Assembly (NCBI GenBank): GCA_946807835.1
Contig: OX327697.1
Coordinates: 6,649,001-6,713,000, forward strand
Source: Ailanthus altissimus
Taxonomy: Eukaryota; Streptophyta; Magnoliopsida; Sapindales; Simaroubaceae
Direction: 5' to 3'
Length of the DNA: 64,000 nucleotides
Positions 24,643 to 37,524 of the stretch are shown one piece after another. Under the pieces are notes generated by a model. It had not been told where the DNA came from. It did no database searches and was given only the letters and a program-made list of their open reading frames with translations. Made by a program: the position numbers and the translations under genes. Within the stretch, counting starts at the first letter, position 1, and each line of letters begins with the position of its first letter.

Positions 24643-27503
24643 TGTTGACTCGGATTATGAGCTATTATAAGCTAACAAGTTGAATTTTGTATGTTTTTAG
24701 AAACAATAATTGGCCTCATTGACAGACTGGACCACGACGACCATTCATTAGTGTTTATTAGGTCTGAGTCATACACCGAGCTCCTTAAAGCCTTGAATTC
24801 AATCAAGAATAAATAGAGAGTAACAATAACATACATAAAACAAAATTATAGTAGTTCAATTTCATAAGAGCCTACATCTATTTCACTAAGCCTTAGCTCA
24901 CTTTAATAGCACTATTAAATAATGGATTTTACAATAGAAGTATAAGGTGGCATCGCTTCTATAAATAATAAATTATAAAGTAAGTTATTCTTGGAGTTAT
25001 AGGGCAATAAAAAAGCCTTGGGAAGTTATGATGGAGCCTTTTGAAGATATGAATCAAAAAATTTAGAAAAAGAAGAAAGATGTTCTATGAAGGGGAAAAA
25101 GCCCTCTTGCTCTATTATCGAGCTCCATTTAATAAACATTGTTGAGCTTGATAGTTGAGTACTTATAGGTCTATGGCATATTGTCACCTTCCTACGATGG
25201 CCATACTTCTGAGATTGTAGGAGAATTTTTTGTTTAGGACAAATCCCAGACAATACTGAGTTTTTGGAATCTCGAGGTTCTTGGTAATAGAGGCGGTCTA
25301 AGTCTTCGAGTCAGTTGACTCAAGTCTTTGGTTTTCAGCCAGGAGCAGATAAGCATCTTCTCATTTGCTGAGGGAAAAAGAGTGGCTGGCTTTATAGAGA
25401 GAGCTTATGTGGTTTACTCGATTAAATTTTTGGTTTCTAAGGACTAATTGCCAGCACTGAAGGGATATTTAAGGTTGAGATCCGTAAATGTACTATTGGA
25501 GATGGTGCTTACGTGCCATTTTGATATACAATAAATATTTTAATAATAATCGTTAATTTATAATTATATGATAAGAAGTTTGTAACTTTTTCAGACAGTA
25601 TAGATTTAAAGAAGTTTAGATCTGACCTAAAAGAGTTTAGATCAGTGCTAATTTTAGCAATTCTAGAAAGTTAGAACATTGTCTGAAATAAGAACAAAAA
25701 CCCTAGAATAATATAGTAATGACGTAGTTGTAAAGAGTTACAAATAGTGATAAGAAATATCATTACACAATATGTTCTCAAAAACATCATTCAAGATCTA
25801 TGGTTACCGACACGGGCCGATTATTATTCCTTTCTGATTAGTGTATGTCTATATCTGAACTGTTTAGATAGTTAGTTTTAATAGACTATAGACTTAGTAG
25901 AAGTTTGTATTGGCATGCAAGTATTTAGTAAGGACTGGATACTGAACATACTCATGAAGACTTTCAATAGATATCTCATAAAGCCGTCAATGGAAGGTCT
26001 TCTCGAGTTGAGTAGTATTCGTGATCCTTTGACCTAAGTACCATGGTAAGCTTGTAAGTGATCCACCATACATTAGCTCCACGCATGTCAAAGACCTTTC
26101 ATGGTCTGACCACTTGGTATGGTCTGATGCTCATGGAGTCTGGTGTACACAGATATGGGATCTGTCAGCTCATATGAGTGAGTAATATATCCTAATGCTC
26201 CAAGATTGTATTTCAGAAAGTCTTATGGCCACAAGTATAAATTTCAAAAAAGAGTTTTTTATAGGGTTAAATAATATTACAAATGAGTTTGTAGATATTA
26301 TTTACGAAAATACAAATGTAGAGATAAGTTTATGGTTGAGCATATAGAGATTTGACGGTGATGATCTATATCTCTACTCTTCTAAGGATATAAGTGATAG
26401 AGGAATTATATGGATATAGTTGACATCAACTTGTATGGTTCAATGCTTCATTCTGTAATATCTATAACGTGTGTATGAGGCATCATTCACGGACTTGTTG
26501 AAGTGTTCTATAAGAAAAACGAATGTGAACCTAGAGAGTTTCACAATATGAAGTGTACTCATTCAGCACTGAGGCAGTGATACAGATTATACGGATTGAT
26601 CCAGTAAGATTTTAGAAAGTAGGATACGTTTTAGGACTAATTTAAAAAATAGGAACCATAGTTTACAAATATTACAGATAGGTCTCTATTGTATGAAAAA
26701 AGTATAAATGCACATATAACATCCATGCATGTCCATTTCTATGACAAATGATAGCATGCATAGAGTTGAATGTGACAAATGTCAACCATGCAAAGTGTTT
26801 GCATGGATAAGTGACATTTGTCACTTATGCATAAGCTTATATGGCAACACATGCCTTAATGGTAGATATATGTACATATGAAGTGTCTTAGGCCATTTAA
26901 AATAAAATGAAAACAATTTCATTTGGGTAAGAATTCAGTTGTTCAAAGCAAAATTCGTGCAAAGCATTTAAAAGAAAATGAAAACTTTGAAACAATTGCA
27001 TTTAGGTCTCAAAATACTATTTTAAGCATTTGACAATTCAACCAATTTAAGAGTTAAGTTATTTATTGATTCTTGCATGAAATATATATCAAAGGCTACT
27101 ATCTAGCTACTCTAATCCCACTAAACGTTGAAGTCTAGAATTGTTCAAGAGAGGACTTCATTGTGAGCTCAATAAGCTTCAAAGTTCAATAATCTTTACC
27201 AAATCGTCTACAAGGGTATGTATTCGATTCTTGTACTATTTTTGATTCAGTGATAATGTGTATATGTTGATTATATTGTATTATTCTACTACGCAATATA
27301 TGTTGGATGTGTATTTTTAAAAATTTTAACATATACGCAATCACATGCATGCACCCTTTAATATATTAACATGTACCCTATGGATGTCTTCATAATGGGC
27401 TTTCCCAGGGTCAACTATGAACCTTGAGTGAGGTGATTTTGGGATATTCAAAGTTTTAGAGTCACATTAAACTTTTGAAGAAGAAAATCTTAGGCCAAAA
27501 TCA
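24643..27503 (-). repeat. 3' LTR of element C, split by a family-E LTR
   Basis: It starts TGTTGACTC and ends CCAAAATCA. Without the insertion (25494-27371) and the extra TSD copy it is about 980 bp. It aligns with 31621-32621, for example cattagtgtttattagg.ctgag near 24750 against 31720. A minus-strand frame at 25026-25253 lies in LTR sequence and is not a gene. Confidence 0.85.
25494..27371. mobile_element. Solo LTR, family E copy 3 (opposite orientation)
   Basis: On the plus strand it starts TATTGGAGAT.GTGCTTACGT (TG decayed to TA) and ends TTAACA. It is flanked by perfect tgtac at 25489-25493 and 27372-27376. Its reverse complement aligns with the other three copies (gaagtgtactcattcagcac pairs with their gtgc.caacgagtacacttc). 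The length is 1878 bp, and no internal gag or pol was seen. Confidence 0.9.
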
Positions 27504-27526
27504 TAGGAGGGAATATGGTACCTTAT

Positions 27527-27556
27527 TTTTTAGTATTAAATTATTGATACTAAAAA
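27527..27556. other. Hairpin 24 bases inside the left LTR of C
   Basis: The arms TTTTTAGTATTAA and TTGATACTAAAAA pair at 12 of 13 positions around a four-base loop. A hairpin with different arms lies at exactly the same distance from the left LTR of element D (49872-49899). Confidence 0.6.
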
Positions 27557-28438
27557 CTTTATAGTAGTCCTTAGTTCAATGACTGGATGTAGTCCTTAGA
27601 GTCATTTGATGGGTCCTTCAATCAAAAGCAATGTGTTTATAAGTAGTATGCTTGTGGGCTCGTATGACGTCATTGTATACGTGGTTGCCTAGTCATATTA
27701 GTGTTAAAGTCTAAAATTTGAAATTAGTTCCAAAAGTGAATTTAATATAAGGTGACCTTTGAGAGATGTTCACTGAAAAGTAGCTAGGTGAATAGCATCT
27801 AGGTCAATAGTTGCTTCTTTATGGCCATATCTTAGGCCCTTAATACCAATCGAACTGTTGAGAGGCACTTTTTGAAGGGTCATGGCAGTTGAAAAGATGT
27901 TTCACTCATAAGAATGCTTCAGTCCTTAGATCTTAAATCGACGATAATGGTACTGAGGGCTCTTTAATCCTTTACTTTTACATCATTTGGCAAGTTTGAG
28001 AGAAAGATTCTACTACATTTTTTAAGAGAGAGAGACTCTGTGTCATTCAAATTTCTTCACTTCTTTTCTAAAGACCTTCAAATATGTAAGTAATATTCCC
28101 TGCCAATCTTTATTTCTAGTGCTATTTCTTTTACTATTTGAGTATTTTGGGAAAGTTGTCTTGCATTTAGTACATCATTTTTAGTGTCTTTCAAAGTTTG
28201 AGTGCTTGTCTTAAGTGGTTGACATAATGGATTGTTGATAGGTTATATGTCTTTATTTGTCTAGGTATTATAACTATGTCATTAGTGGATGATGACTCCC
28301 AGAACGTATTTGATGGTAATCTTGGAAACTTTGTTGGGGGTTCAGTTGTTGGGAGTAGCTTATCCCAAAACGTAGATAGCATGAGTGCTTAGGAAGTTTA
28401 AGGACTTTGCTTGATTATTAAAGGGCCTGCCTAGAAAG

Positions 28439-28605
28439 AGATGTTGCCGTACTACTTGTGGGTCATAGTGACTTAGAGAAGACACCTAATGATACAATGC
28501 TGAATAGGGTCCCTAGAAGAAGATGATGTTGCTGTACTACCTATGGGTCATAGTGACTTAGAGAGGACACCTAATGATATGGTGCCGAATACGGTCCCTT
28601 ATGGC
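28439..28605. repeat. Tandem duplication of about 80 bp in the interior of C
   Basis: Two copies share gatgttgc.gtactacct-type sequence, gggtcatagtgacttagaga, gacacctaatgata and gtgc.gaata.ggtccct. A shorter repeat, caccttaccatctatc.ggtg, follows at about 28680-28730. Confidence 0.7.
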
Positions 28606-28879
28606 TGAGTGCAAACTTCTGGTTAGAATTTACTCATTTTATAGTTTGATTTAAAGATTCCTTTCTAATTGAACTAGGCACCTTACCATCTATCAGGTGA
28701 ACTAAGCACTTTACCATCTATCGGGTGTATCGGAGAAGGATCTTAATAAATTGAGGGAAAATTTTGACATACTGACTATAGTTACACTAAGGGTTTCTTG
28801 GAAAAGTAAGTACGTAAATGTTTCATTTGTTGGAAGGTGACCTTTAATCTCATTTTTTTTTACTTAGGGTTAAGGCTGT

Positions 28880-30665
28880 CCCTGAAGCCTTACTTCATTT
28901 ATATGCTTGCCCATTTAAACTTAACATAGTGCCAGTTAGGTTTAAATTCATAGCGAATACTGATTGGTTTACTTGTGATGTGATTGAAGGCTAGTTATAG
29001 CATATCCACCCTCATTGAGTTCCAACAATTATATCATTTTAAGGCGAATTATATCGTTACTTCCTTACTTATAATGAAGAGAAGAAATTTTCTTTCATTC
29101 GAGATCTACCCTTATATAACTATAATTGGAAGCACTTGTGGTTTGTTGCTAGTGGAAAGTAAAGTCAAGAGCGTCTAAAAGTGCTTGGGCATGTACATTG
29201 TCCTCTAGTCTTTTCTAGATCAGGTCCTTATCCATTCTTGGTGTCTATATTATGCACTTATGAATGTCTTGTTTGATGGTTTATAACCTAATAATTTTTA
29301 TTATTGCAGCAACAACTTAGACATCAAAACTCGAGCTTACCTAGAAAGAGAATGATCAAGTCTATCAATCTAAAAAATAATGAAGGCTCATTAAGAAACC
29401 TTTCTCCCAAGAGAATACAAGCTTAGTTGGCAAACTATCCGAGTTGCCAAGAAGAGAATAGGAGGAAGAGGCAATCCTCATACTTTATTAATATTTGATC
29501 TTCTTTAATTTTTCATTTTGATTTTCACCTTAATTTTTTCTCCTTTCAATAGAAATGGATGATGGTGAAAGTAGTTGAAAACATCCTCAATTTTTTGAGA
29601 CCCTAGGATTGGGGGATTTAAACAAGAATCATTGGGCATTCTTTCTTTTCTCGGGCTATGCAAGGGAAGTAGAAATGTTACCGAGAGTGTCAAGGAAAGG
29701 CCGACTCTGAGGGTACTTTAACCAATAGGGGAAAAGTTCTTCTAAGATTTTAGTAGATCCACAAGTTCAGCCACCTCATGTATTGGTAAATCCATAAGAT
29801 AAGCCTAATCTTCATTTTCCATCCATAAGTAAACCTCCTTCATAACAGTTGAACAAAGGCGTCTTAGAAACAGAGATATTGGTCTTGGATTCTTTGACCT
29901 CAAGCTATACTATCTATAGCCCCAGTGAATCATCGGCAAAGTTATAGCATCCTTCAAGCTATTCAATATCTTGTTGTGAAATAAGATAGATATAGGCACA
30001 TAGTACCCTTGGTAAGGGAGGCTGAATGAGCAATCCCAACTACTCGTGTTGATGAAAAGTTAAATACGATGCCTTTAATTCCTTAACATACAACATGGGT
30101 GTGTGCTTAAGGTTAATCTTTATGAACTTTATTTTAACGTTATCAATCTAATCCAACATTAATTGCTTGCCTTTTTATTTTTTAGGTGGCGTTTGTCTTT
30201 TCTTGACATTGAGATGAACTCTTTAGTGTTGTCATAGATAAGCAGAAGCTACAATAGGCTGAGGCTAAGGTGGCTAAACTTAGTAAGGCCTTGCTAGAGG
30301 CTAATAAAAAGGTTGAAGAAGAAGGTTAAAAGTGCAAAAATCTAGCTATCGCTGTAGAAAAGACTAAGATCAAGGTTACTATTGTAAAAAGAAAGGTTTT
30401 GACTATAGAGAGTGAGGCTTTAGCTCTTCAGTTAGAAGTTCTCCAGCTCAAGAGGCAAGTAACGAGTTTCAAGCTCTAATTAAAACTCTTTGAGAGGAAA
30501 GTGTACTTCTCACAAAAAGGAATAAAGAGTTGACTCGGTGAGGTTTGAGGCGAGGTTCGTTGATGAGGTGAACTTGAGTTTCAATAGGTGCATTAAAATG
30601 TTCAAGGCATACTATCCTGACCTAGAATTCGCATGGTTAGATGAAGTAATTAAAAATCTGGTATA
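28880..30665 (+). pseudogene. Decayed plus-strand (antisense) ORF inside element C with coiled coil
   Basis: Three readable blocks lie in order on the plus strand. 28881-28990 reads PEALLHLYACPFKLNIVPVR then FKFIANTDWFTCDV. About 29070-29160 reads SFIRDLPLYNYNWKHLWFVA. 30260-30480 is Lys/Glu/Ala/Leu-rich with a heptad look (KVAKLSKALLEANKKVEEE, then EKTKIKVTIVKRKVLTIESE, ALALQLEVLQLKRQV), a probable coiled coil. The last block (30541-30665) reads FEARFVDEVNLSFNRCIKMF then KAYYPDLEFAWLDE. The combination of an N-terminal block, a central WK..FFV-like motif, a coiled coil and a C-terminal YPDL(D/E) motif resembles uncharacterised proteins carried by plant LTR elements. Stops and at least one possible intron (ttgcag at about 29310) interrupt it. 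It runs opposite to the element's transcription. The function is unknown. Confidence 0.5.
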
Positions 30666-31599
30666 GGTAAAAGTTGATGGCCTTCATTAAGTTAGTGAAG
30701 TAGTACCTCAAATTGATCAAAATATTCAGGCCAAGGACTTCTCTGCCCTTATTGTTGTCGAGGATCTACCTCCTACTCCTTAGGATTTAGGGTTTTTTTT
30801 CTTTTAGATTTTGTAATCTGGACCAGGCCCCTCCTTGTGTAATGGCTTTCATTATTGAAAGAACTTTTCTTGCACACTAACATTTTCATTAGTGTGAATA
30901 CTATCTCTTGATTGTATTTATTTGGCATTTAATCTATTCTAATGAGCTTGAACGTGCTTGTTTACTTTGGCTTTTTTCAGGGAAAGGAGTCTATGAATTC
31001 TTTAGACTACTAAACAAGCTTTAAATAAAAAATACAAGTTATTGATTCGTTTAGTTTTTAAATATTCATCCAAGAATGACTATAGAACTTGGAGAGGATT
31101 GCTCGATAATTTTAATCAAAAGAGGCTTATCCTATATCCCTTCCATTTTTTAATAATCAACTGATTGAGGGGATCGTTATGGCCTTACCCTATAACTCTC
31201 TAGTTCTTTGATAGGTTAACTTTGATCTCAAAATACTAAAATTTTTGTGAAAGAAATGACTATCATTATATCATATGATAAAGACAATTTAAGTGCACTA
31301 TAACAATAAACATAAATGAATTATGAATGAAAGTCATTAGATAGTAAATTTGAATTATTATTTGATGTTCTCAATGTCTTGGAGGCTTCTGGGCTTGTTT
31401 ATCTCTACATGTTTGGGATTTACATATATATTATCTGACTTTATAGATTTTAGTAATTGCTTTTTCTAACTAGGGTTGAGGTCTTTCCTTGGCATCCACT
31501 GCATTTGTTCTCATTGATTCTTCCTTAATCTCTAGAAGCTCGTTCATAAGTGACCCAGTGGTCATCTTTATATGTCTTCAAACTATGCATTTTTTTCTT

Positions 31600-31619
31600 T
31601 TCTCACAAATAATGCCAAA
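31600..31619 (-). other. Primer-binding-like site of element C
   Basis: The minus strand reads TTTGGCATTATTTGTGAGAA directly after the LTR end. Element D has the comparable TTTGACGCCATTTATGGGAA at the same place. Both look like mutated TTTGGCGCCATTTGTGGGAA. Confidence 0.65.
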
Positions 31620-31620
31620 C

Positions 31621-32621
31621 TATTGACCTTGAATTTTGGGCTAATGAGTTAAATTTTATATTTCTTTAAAAATAGGATTTGGGCCCGTTGATAAGTTGGA
31701 CCGCGATGACCATCCATTAGTGTTTATTAGGCTTGAGGCATATACTAGGCTCCTTGGAGAATTGGATTCAATCAAGAATAAACAAAGAACAATCATAACA
31801 CATATAAGACAGGAATTTATAGTGGTTCAGTTTCATAGGAGCCTACATCTACTTCACCGATCATTTGCTTATTCTGATGGCACTACTAAATAATGGCTTT
31901 TACAATGGGAGTATAAAGAGACATGGCCTCTATAACTAATAAATTACAAAGTAAGCTATTCTTGGAGCCATGAGGCAATAAGAGAGCCTTAAAAAGTTAT
32001 GATGAAGCCTTTAGAAGCTATCAGCCCAAAATCCAGAAAAAGAATAAAGGAGTTCTAATGAGGGGAAAAAAGCCCAGTTGCTTTATTATCGAGCTCCTTT
32101 TTATAGGAATTGTCTAGCTTGGTAATTAATTCTTAGTAGGTCTGAGGCAAACTGTTAACTTCTTATTCTGGTTACAATCTTGAGATTGTATGAGGTTTTT
32201 TTGTTTTGGCCAAATCCTTATATTATAAGAGGGTCAACTCCATGTTTCTTAGAATCTTGAGATTTTTAGCAATAAAGGTGGTCCAAGTATTCAGGTTAGT
32301 TAACTCAAGCCTTTAGTTCTGAATTGGTAACTGATAAACGTCTTCTTGTCTGCACAAGGAAAAAGAATGATCAGCTTCTTACAGAAGGCTTGTACGGTAT
32401 ACTCGGCTAATGTTTATTGTCGAGGACTAGCAATTAATACTGAGGGGTATTTTCTAGTATTGATATTTAAGGTCAAGGTTTGCGAACATGCCCTAAGGAT
32501 GTCTTCATGATCGACAATGATAGGGTCAGCTACGGACCTCGGGTGAGGGGCTTTTAGGATATTCAAACTTCAGGGCCATGCCTCACCTCGCCTCTAGAGA
32601 AGATAGACTTGGGCAGAAACA
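31621..32621 (-). repeat. 5' LTR of element C
   Basis: 1001 bp, aligned with the interrupted left LTR. It begins TATTGACC (TG to TA) and ends GCAGAAACA. The frame at 31696-31893 is LTR sequence shared with the other copy, where it is not open, so it is not called as a gene. Confidence 0.85.
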
Positions 32622-33039
32622 CTAAAGGGAATAATAATATTTTAAAAATAATAAATATTTGTAATAGATAATATTTTTATAAGTAATTAGATAAGATAAA
32701 TACTTATGTATGACTATTAAACATACTTTGAGAATTTTTTACATTTTTTTTCTTGAGTTATTTGCATGTGACAAGTGAAGAATATTTTAGGGTTTGCCTA
32801 GATCTTACGCTTATATAGTGTAGCACAACAACCTACTTAAATAAAAGGTAAGCTATATTAGGATATAAGAAACATTAATCACTAGATTATCACTAACGGA
32901 ATTTGAACCTCTACCCCTCAAATTTAGAGTAGAAAATAAGAACTATCGGATTACAATAAATAGTCATTTTAAAAATAATAAGCAAGTTTTAGAGTTTAGG
33001 TCTTAAAAAATAGCTTTTCCTAAGCATTTCTCTATATAA
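32622..33039. other. Short AT-rich interval between C and the LINE
   Basis: It contains AT-rich sequence and no supported feature. The 5' end of the LINE may lie inside it. Confidence 0.4.
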
Positions 33040-33199
33040 GGTGGCTATGGAAAAGCAACAAAGTCATTTTTGATAGAGTTTTTATTTAATGGATCCAGTG
33101 AGACTGCTCACTTGTGTAAGTCTATTTCTATTATTGGCACTAAAGTTATGATTAGATGGCTTGGTAGAAGAAGCGGGAAAAGTAGATGTCACAGACACT

Positions 33200-33369
33200 T
33201 GTTGGGAAAATTTTCTTAACACAAAAAATTAGCTAAGATGCTATGGTACATTGATGTTGAAGCTCTGTAAGATTGTTGATTGCTTTGACGTGAACATGGT
33301 GGTTACTAATCTCTACATTTTTCGATTGTAGACAGAGTATAATAAAATAGTTGTTCTAATAGGGTGCCC
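33200..33369 (+). pseudogene. LINE ORF1, 5' part
   Basis: Plus-strand frames read DVTDTCWENFLNTKN, then CFDVNMVVTNLYIFRL, stop, TEYNKIVVLIGCP, breaking off at the F insertion. Plant LINE ORF1 proteins have a DUF4283-type domain with the pattern NLF.F.F....E...VL.G.PW.F....LVL, and this is its first half. Confidence 0.55.
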
Positions 33370-35965
33370 TGTTGAAATACATGAAATATCATAAATGCAA
33401 AGGGTAGACACCAAAGCCTCAAGTCCACCAGTATCATCTTTCTAGTTATATGATATGGTCATTGTTGTGATATGGTGTGTGATATGTATAGATGTATATA
33501 ATTTCAAAAGAAAATTAAATACGCAACGGAAGTATTCATACATGTTATACAATATGTAACAAACTTAAGCATGTAATCACATGTATGATCATTCAAGCAC
33601 ATATATATCTCATATATATTTTCATGCATGATATAAAATAAATTATAAATAAATAACCTACCCGGTTAAAGAACTCCAAGCTTCAATTTGTTGAGCTCAC
33701 CTTGAAGTGTTCCCTTGCACAATTCTAGTTCACAACTAAATCCGGTGGGATTGTGAAGCTAGAATGACAGCCTTGAATTTCCAGCAAAGGATTGTTTTAA
33801 CACTTAAAACAATTTGTCCTTATGAGTGATTACTACCAAGAGATAAAAAAAATTAAGTCTTTTCTTTAGTTCTTTACAACTCTTTATGTTGAACCTTGGT
33901 AAACCTTTGTATTTTCTCTCAACACTTTGAGAAAAACACTTTGAGAAAAACACTTAGGAAATGCTCTCAATTCTCTCTTCTTTCTCTTAGAACGAATTTC
34001 ACACTTCAATTTCTCAAATTGAACTCTTTCAATTCTTAATTAAGTGCAAAGAATGATTTCTCTTAGTGCTCCACCACCACTTATCCATGTTTGCCATTAC
34101 AAATATTAATCAATCATATTTTTCACTCATTAATTTGATTCAACCATTTGAATCAATTTCTAGAGAGTTAATGGCATTTAAACAATGCTAAGTGGTTTCA
34201 CCACTTTCTTAATGCATCATTTAAGAATTTCTAAGTGGCTAACATTCCTTATTATTAATAACAAGTGCATTCTCCAATAATAAATGGTGTTTGTCACTTA
34301 TTCCAATTAATAATACTAATTTGATTAATAGATAAAATATTAATAATTCAAAACTATTTTGAATATTTACATTTACCATATATGTATTTACCAAGCAAGG
34401 TAAATACTTGTCAATTTCTTCTTGGTTAACAACTCTTGTAAACCAATAATGTATTTTACATTTAATTGTTGACAAGTGAATAATAAAAGGAACCTTGAAA
34501 TATTTTTTTCATTTTGCTGGAAATTGTTGGATTAATAGTTCAATCCAATTTGTTGCCCCAGTGCACAACGAGTACACTTCATATTGTGAGACTCTCTAGG
34601 TCCATACCCGATTTGTCATATGAAACTATTTCACACATCTATGAACAATGTCCCACACACGTTACAGATATTACAAAACAGCGCATTAGACCATACAAGT
34701 TGAGGTTATAACATATTCGTATAATCCTTCCATCATAAATATCCTTGAAAAGCGGAGATATAGATCAACACCGACAAGTCTCCATTTGCTCAACCACAAA
34801 CTTATCTCTAGATTTGTATTTCAATAAATAATATCCGTAAACACTTTTACGATATTATTTTCCCGAGGATAAAATTAATTCTTAGATATGTCTGCTTATG
34901 GCCATAAGACTTTCTGAAATACAATCTTGGAGTTGCAGGATATTTTACTCACCCAATTGAGTTAATGGATCCCATATCTGTACACACCAGACTCCATGAG
35001 TATCGAACCATACCCAGCGACACCCAGTGGTCAGACCATAAAAGGTATCTGACATGTGTGGAACCAAGGTATGATGGATCACTCACAAGTCCACCATGGC
35101 ACTCAGGTCTAATGACCACAAATACTATTCTACTTGAAAGAACCTTCATTGATGACTTTATGGGATGTCTATTGGAGATCTTTGTGAGTCTGTTCAATAT
35201 TCAGTCCTTACTGAATACTTGTATCTCTATACGAGTTTCCATTAAACTTATGGTCTGCTAAGACTAACCATCTGGACTATCCAGATATAGACATACACTA
35301 ATCTATATATATTAAGGTCTTCACTAACAGACCCGCATTAGTGAAGATAGATCAGGAACATTAAATTTAAGAACATATTTGCATAACAACATTTTCTAGC
35401 ACCATTTGCAACTTATTGCAACTATGTCATTACTAATATATTCTTAGGTCTTTGTCCTATTTCAGACAAGGCTCTAACTATTTAGATTTTACTAACTCTT
35501 AGTTCTGATCTAAACTCCTTTAGATCAGATCTGAACTCTTTTAGATCATACAATGTCTAAAACGTTACAAGCATCTTACCATATTTGTATATAATATAAT
35601 TAGTGATATATTGAAATCATCATTGTGTAAACATAAAGCAAATATTTATACACAAAAAGGGATGGCACGTAAGCACAAATCCCAAGAGTCATAATAATGG
35701 GAGTCGGTCTTTATATTATAGTAATGCATGTAACTAGAATTTATCCTTTAGTATGGCTTTGCTTTTTTTTTTTCTTTAAAAGTTAGTAGTAATAGTGTTC
35801 ATACTTTTATACATGTAACATTTGGTAGTAGTTATATAGTGCATGTGATTGTTGGTAGTAGTTGTATATATTGCATTGTTGGTTATAAGTTTGTAGAGCC
35901 AAGTTAGAGTAACTATTACATTGATTTCAAAATACAAAGAAATATCATTTCTAAAAAGTTTTTCA
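33370..35965 (+). repeat. 5' LTR of element F, split by a family-E LTR
   Basis: The parts at 33370-33462 and 35693-35965 together give about 366 bp and align with the 3' LTR (361 bp). Shared blocks include gtatcatct.tctagtt, tttaaaagttagt.gta and ggttataagtttgtagagcc. Confidence 0.9.
33463..35687. mobile_element. Solo LTR, family E copy 4
   Basis: It starts TGTTGTGATATGG and ends CCCAAGA (CAACA with one change). It is flanked by perfect gtcat at 33458-33462 and 35688-35692. At 2225 bp it is the longest copy and has the same orientation as copies 1 and 2. Opposing frames at 34949-35261 fall in blocks that are conserved as DNA in all copies but not open in the others. Confidence 0.95.
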
Positions 35966-35968
35966 ACT

Positions 35969-35981
35969 TAGTGTCAAAGCC
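35969..35981 (+). other. Primer-binding site of element F
   Basis: TAGTGTCAAAGCC differs by transitions from the Met-tRNA-type TGGTATCAGAGCC and lies three bases after the 5' LTR. Confidence 0.75.
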
Positions 35982-36029
35982 ATTCAAGATGGCATTAAGC
36001 TAAAAAAACACAAAATACATTACCAAACA

Positions 36030-37010
36030 CCACAATCCAATAAAGTAGCATGCTTGTGAATTTATTTGTGTTCTTAGCTTCTATCAAACTCACAAATACT
36101 AATTATTTGCTATGGAAGTCTCAAGTCATACCTAGTATAAAGACTAATGGCCTAATTTGCTTCATAGATGGAAGCAAACCATGTCTAAGGCAAATATATA
36201 TATATATATATTAGTGGATGATGACAACACTATCATCACCACTGAAAATTCAAAATATCAAATTTAGTTAAGACAAGACCAAAATCTGATGAGCTGGCTT
36301 TTTCATCTTTATCTGAAATAATGTTAGGTGCAAGCATAGAATACACTAACTCTTGACTACCCTTGAAAGCCTTTTTCCATCATATTCTAAAGCTAGAATC
36401 ATACACTTGAAAAACCTGATTAATACCACCAGAAAGGGATCTATGACTATCACCCAATACTATATGAAGATGAAAGGGTTAGCATAGACATTTAAGTATG
36501 CAAGAAGTGCAATAACTGATGATAAATTGGTAGATTACATTTTTAGGGGGACTAGGAAATACATAGGACCCTATTTATGTGAATGTCACCTTAAGGATTG
36601 ATAAACTGCCACTGGCTGAAGTATAGGCCATATTGCTCACTCAAGAGCATAGATTAGAGAAAACCTTAGTTGAAGATCTATACCATATGGAATCAGAAGA
36701 AGAAGTGGTAGGGAAAAGTTAAATAAGGCAACTTTTGTGCTTTAAAATCTCAAAACAACAACTCATATTATGGCTACTCAAACACTAAAAACTTTTAAGG
36801 CAAAGAAAATGTCTAAGAAGCTACCAATAAGGATTCAAGTGTTCTCTATCAAATTTGCTTCATGCCTAGGCATACTGCTTCTGAATGCTGACACAGATTC
36901 AAGAAAGATTTTGTGCCAAAGATGACTACAAACTATCAGCCCAAGAAAGCTTATGTAATACAACTGAAAATGAAGAAGACTTAAGTTGGTATCTTGATAG
37001 TGGGCTAGCT
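36030..37010 (+). pseudogene. Element F: gag, zinc knuckle and protease
   Basis: Gag begins with LASIKLTNTNYLLWKSQVIP and then SIKTNGLICFIDGSKP (about 36075-36180), a Copia gag N-terminal pattern. The zinc knuckle at 36847-36891 reads YQICFMPRHTASEC; its first Cys is Tyr. A stop lies right after it, where Trp is expected. The protease site WYLDSG lies at 36987-37004 with the catalytic DSG intact. The intervening frame is broken. Confidence 0.8.
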
Positions 37011-37524
37011 GAACAACTTGAATCTCAAGAACTAATATCAAGGCAACTAGAAGCATACAGTAGGTAATAGTCTAAACTTGCTCATTACACATATTAGTTA
37101 TACTTGCCTTACAAACTTGAAAAATCCATACACCAAACACTTGTATTTGAACAAAGTTAAGCTTGTGCTAAATATCACTAAAAATCTCATTAGAATATCC
37201 AAAGTAGTTAAAGATAAAGATATTAATATTAAATTTAACAAGTTCCAATGTGTTATAAAAAACAAGAAACAAGTGAATTTTGTTCTTCTCGAAGTGGCTA
37301 AATGGGGTTTATATTAGTTGTAGTATCAAACTAAGTCCTAAAATTAGTAAAGTTTATTGTCAAGTCAAAAGTCTTTAGCAAATGTTGTTTCAACAATTTT
37401 TGGTCTAGAATTCATGCTTTATTTTTGTATTGGAGTCTTTAATGAGAGTTAGTCACAGAGTTTACAGTAAAAAAAAAAATGCAAACCAACGCCTTGAGAC
37501 TTGGACAACTAATCATGAATTCGA

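Larger units (their letters stand above)
24643..32621 (-). mobile_element. Gypsy-type LTR retrotransposon C (non-autonomous or decayed)
   Basis: The two LTRs are similar direct repeats. The left (24643-27503) is split by a 1878-bp family-E LTR, and the right is 31621-32621 (1001 bp). Orientation is set by a primer-binding-like site at 31600-31619 whose minus strand reads TTTGGCATTATTTGTGAGAA. This resembles the TTTGGCGCC...GTGGGAA primer site of many plant Gypsy elements after CpG decay. The roughly 4.1-kb interior shows no gag-pol domains on the minus strand but carries a decayed plus-strand ORF (28880-30665). The 5-bp flanks (gtaat, ctaaa) do not match. The assignment to Gypsy rests on the primer site and LTR form only. 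Confidence 0.7.

Noticed and set aside
34949..35261. Overlapping plus and minus frames of 80-98 codons
   Set aside because: Same reason: conserved LTR DNA of family E, with no protein pattern and no conservation of frame.
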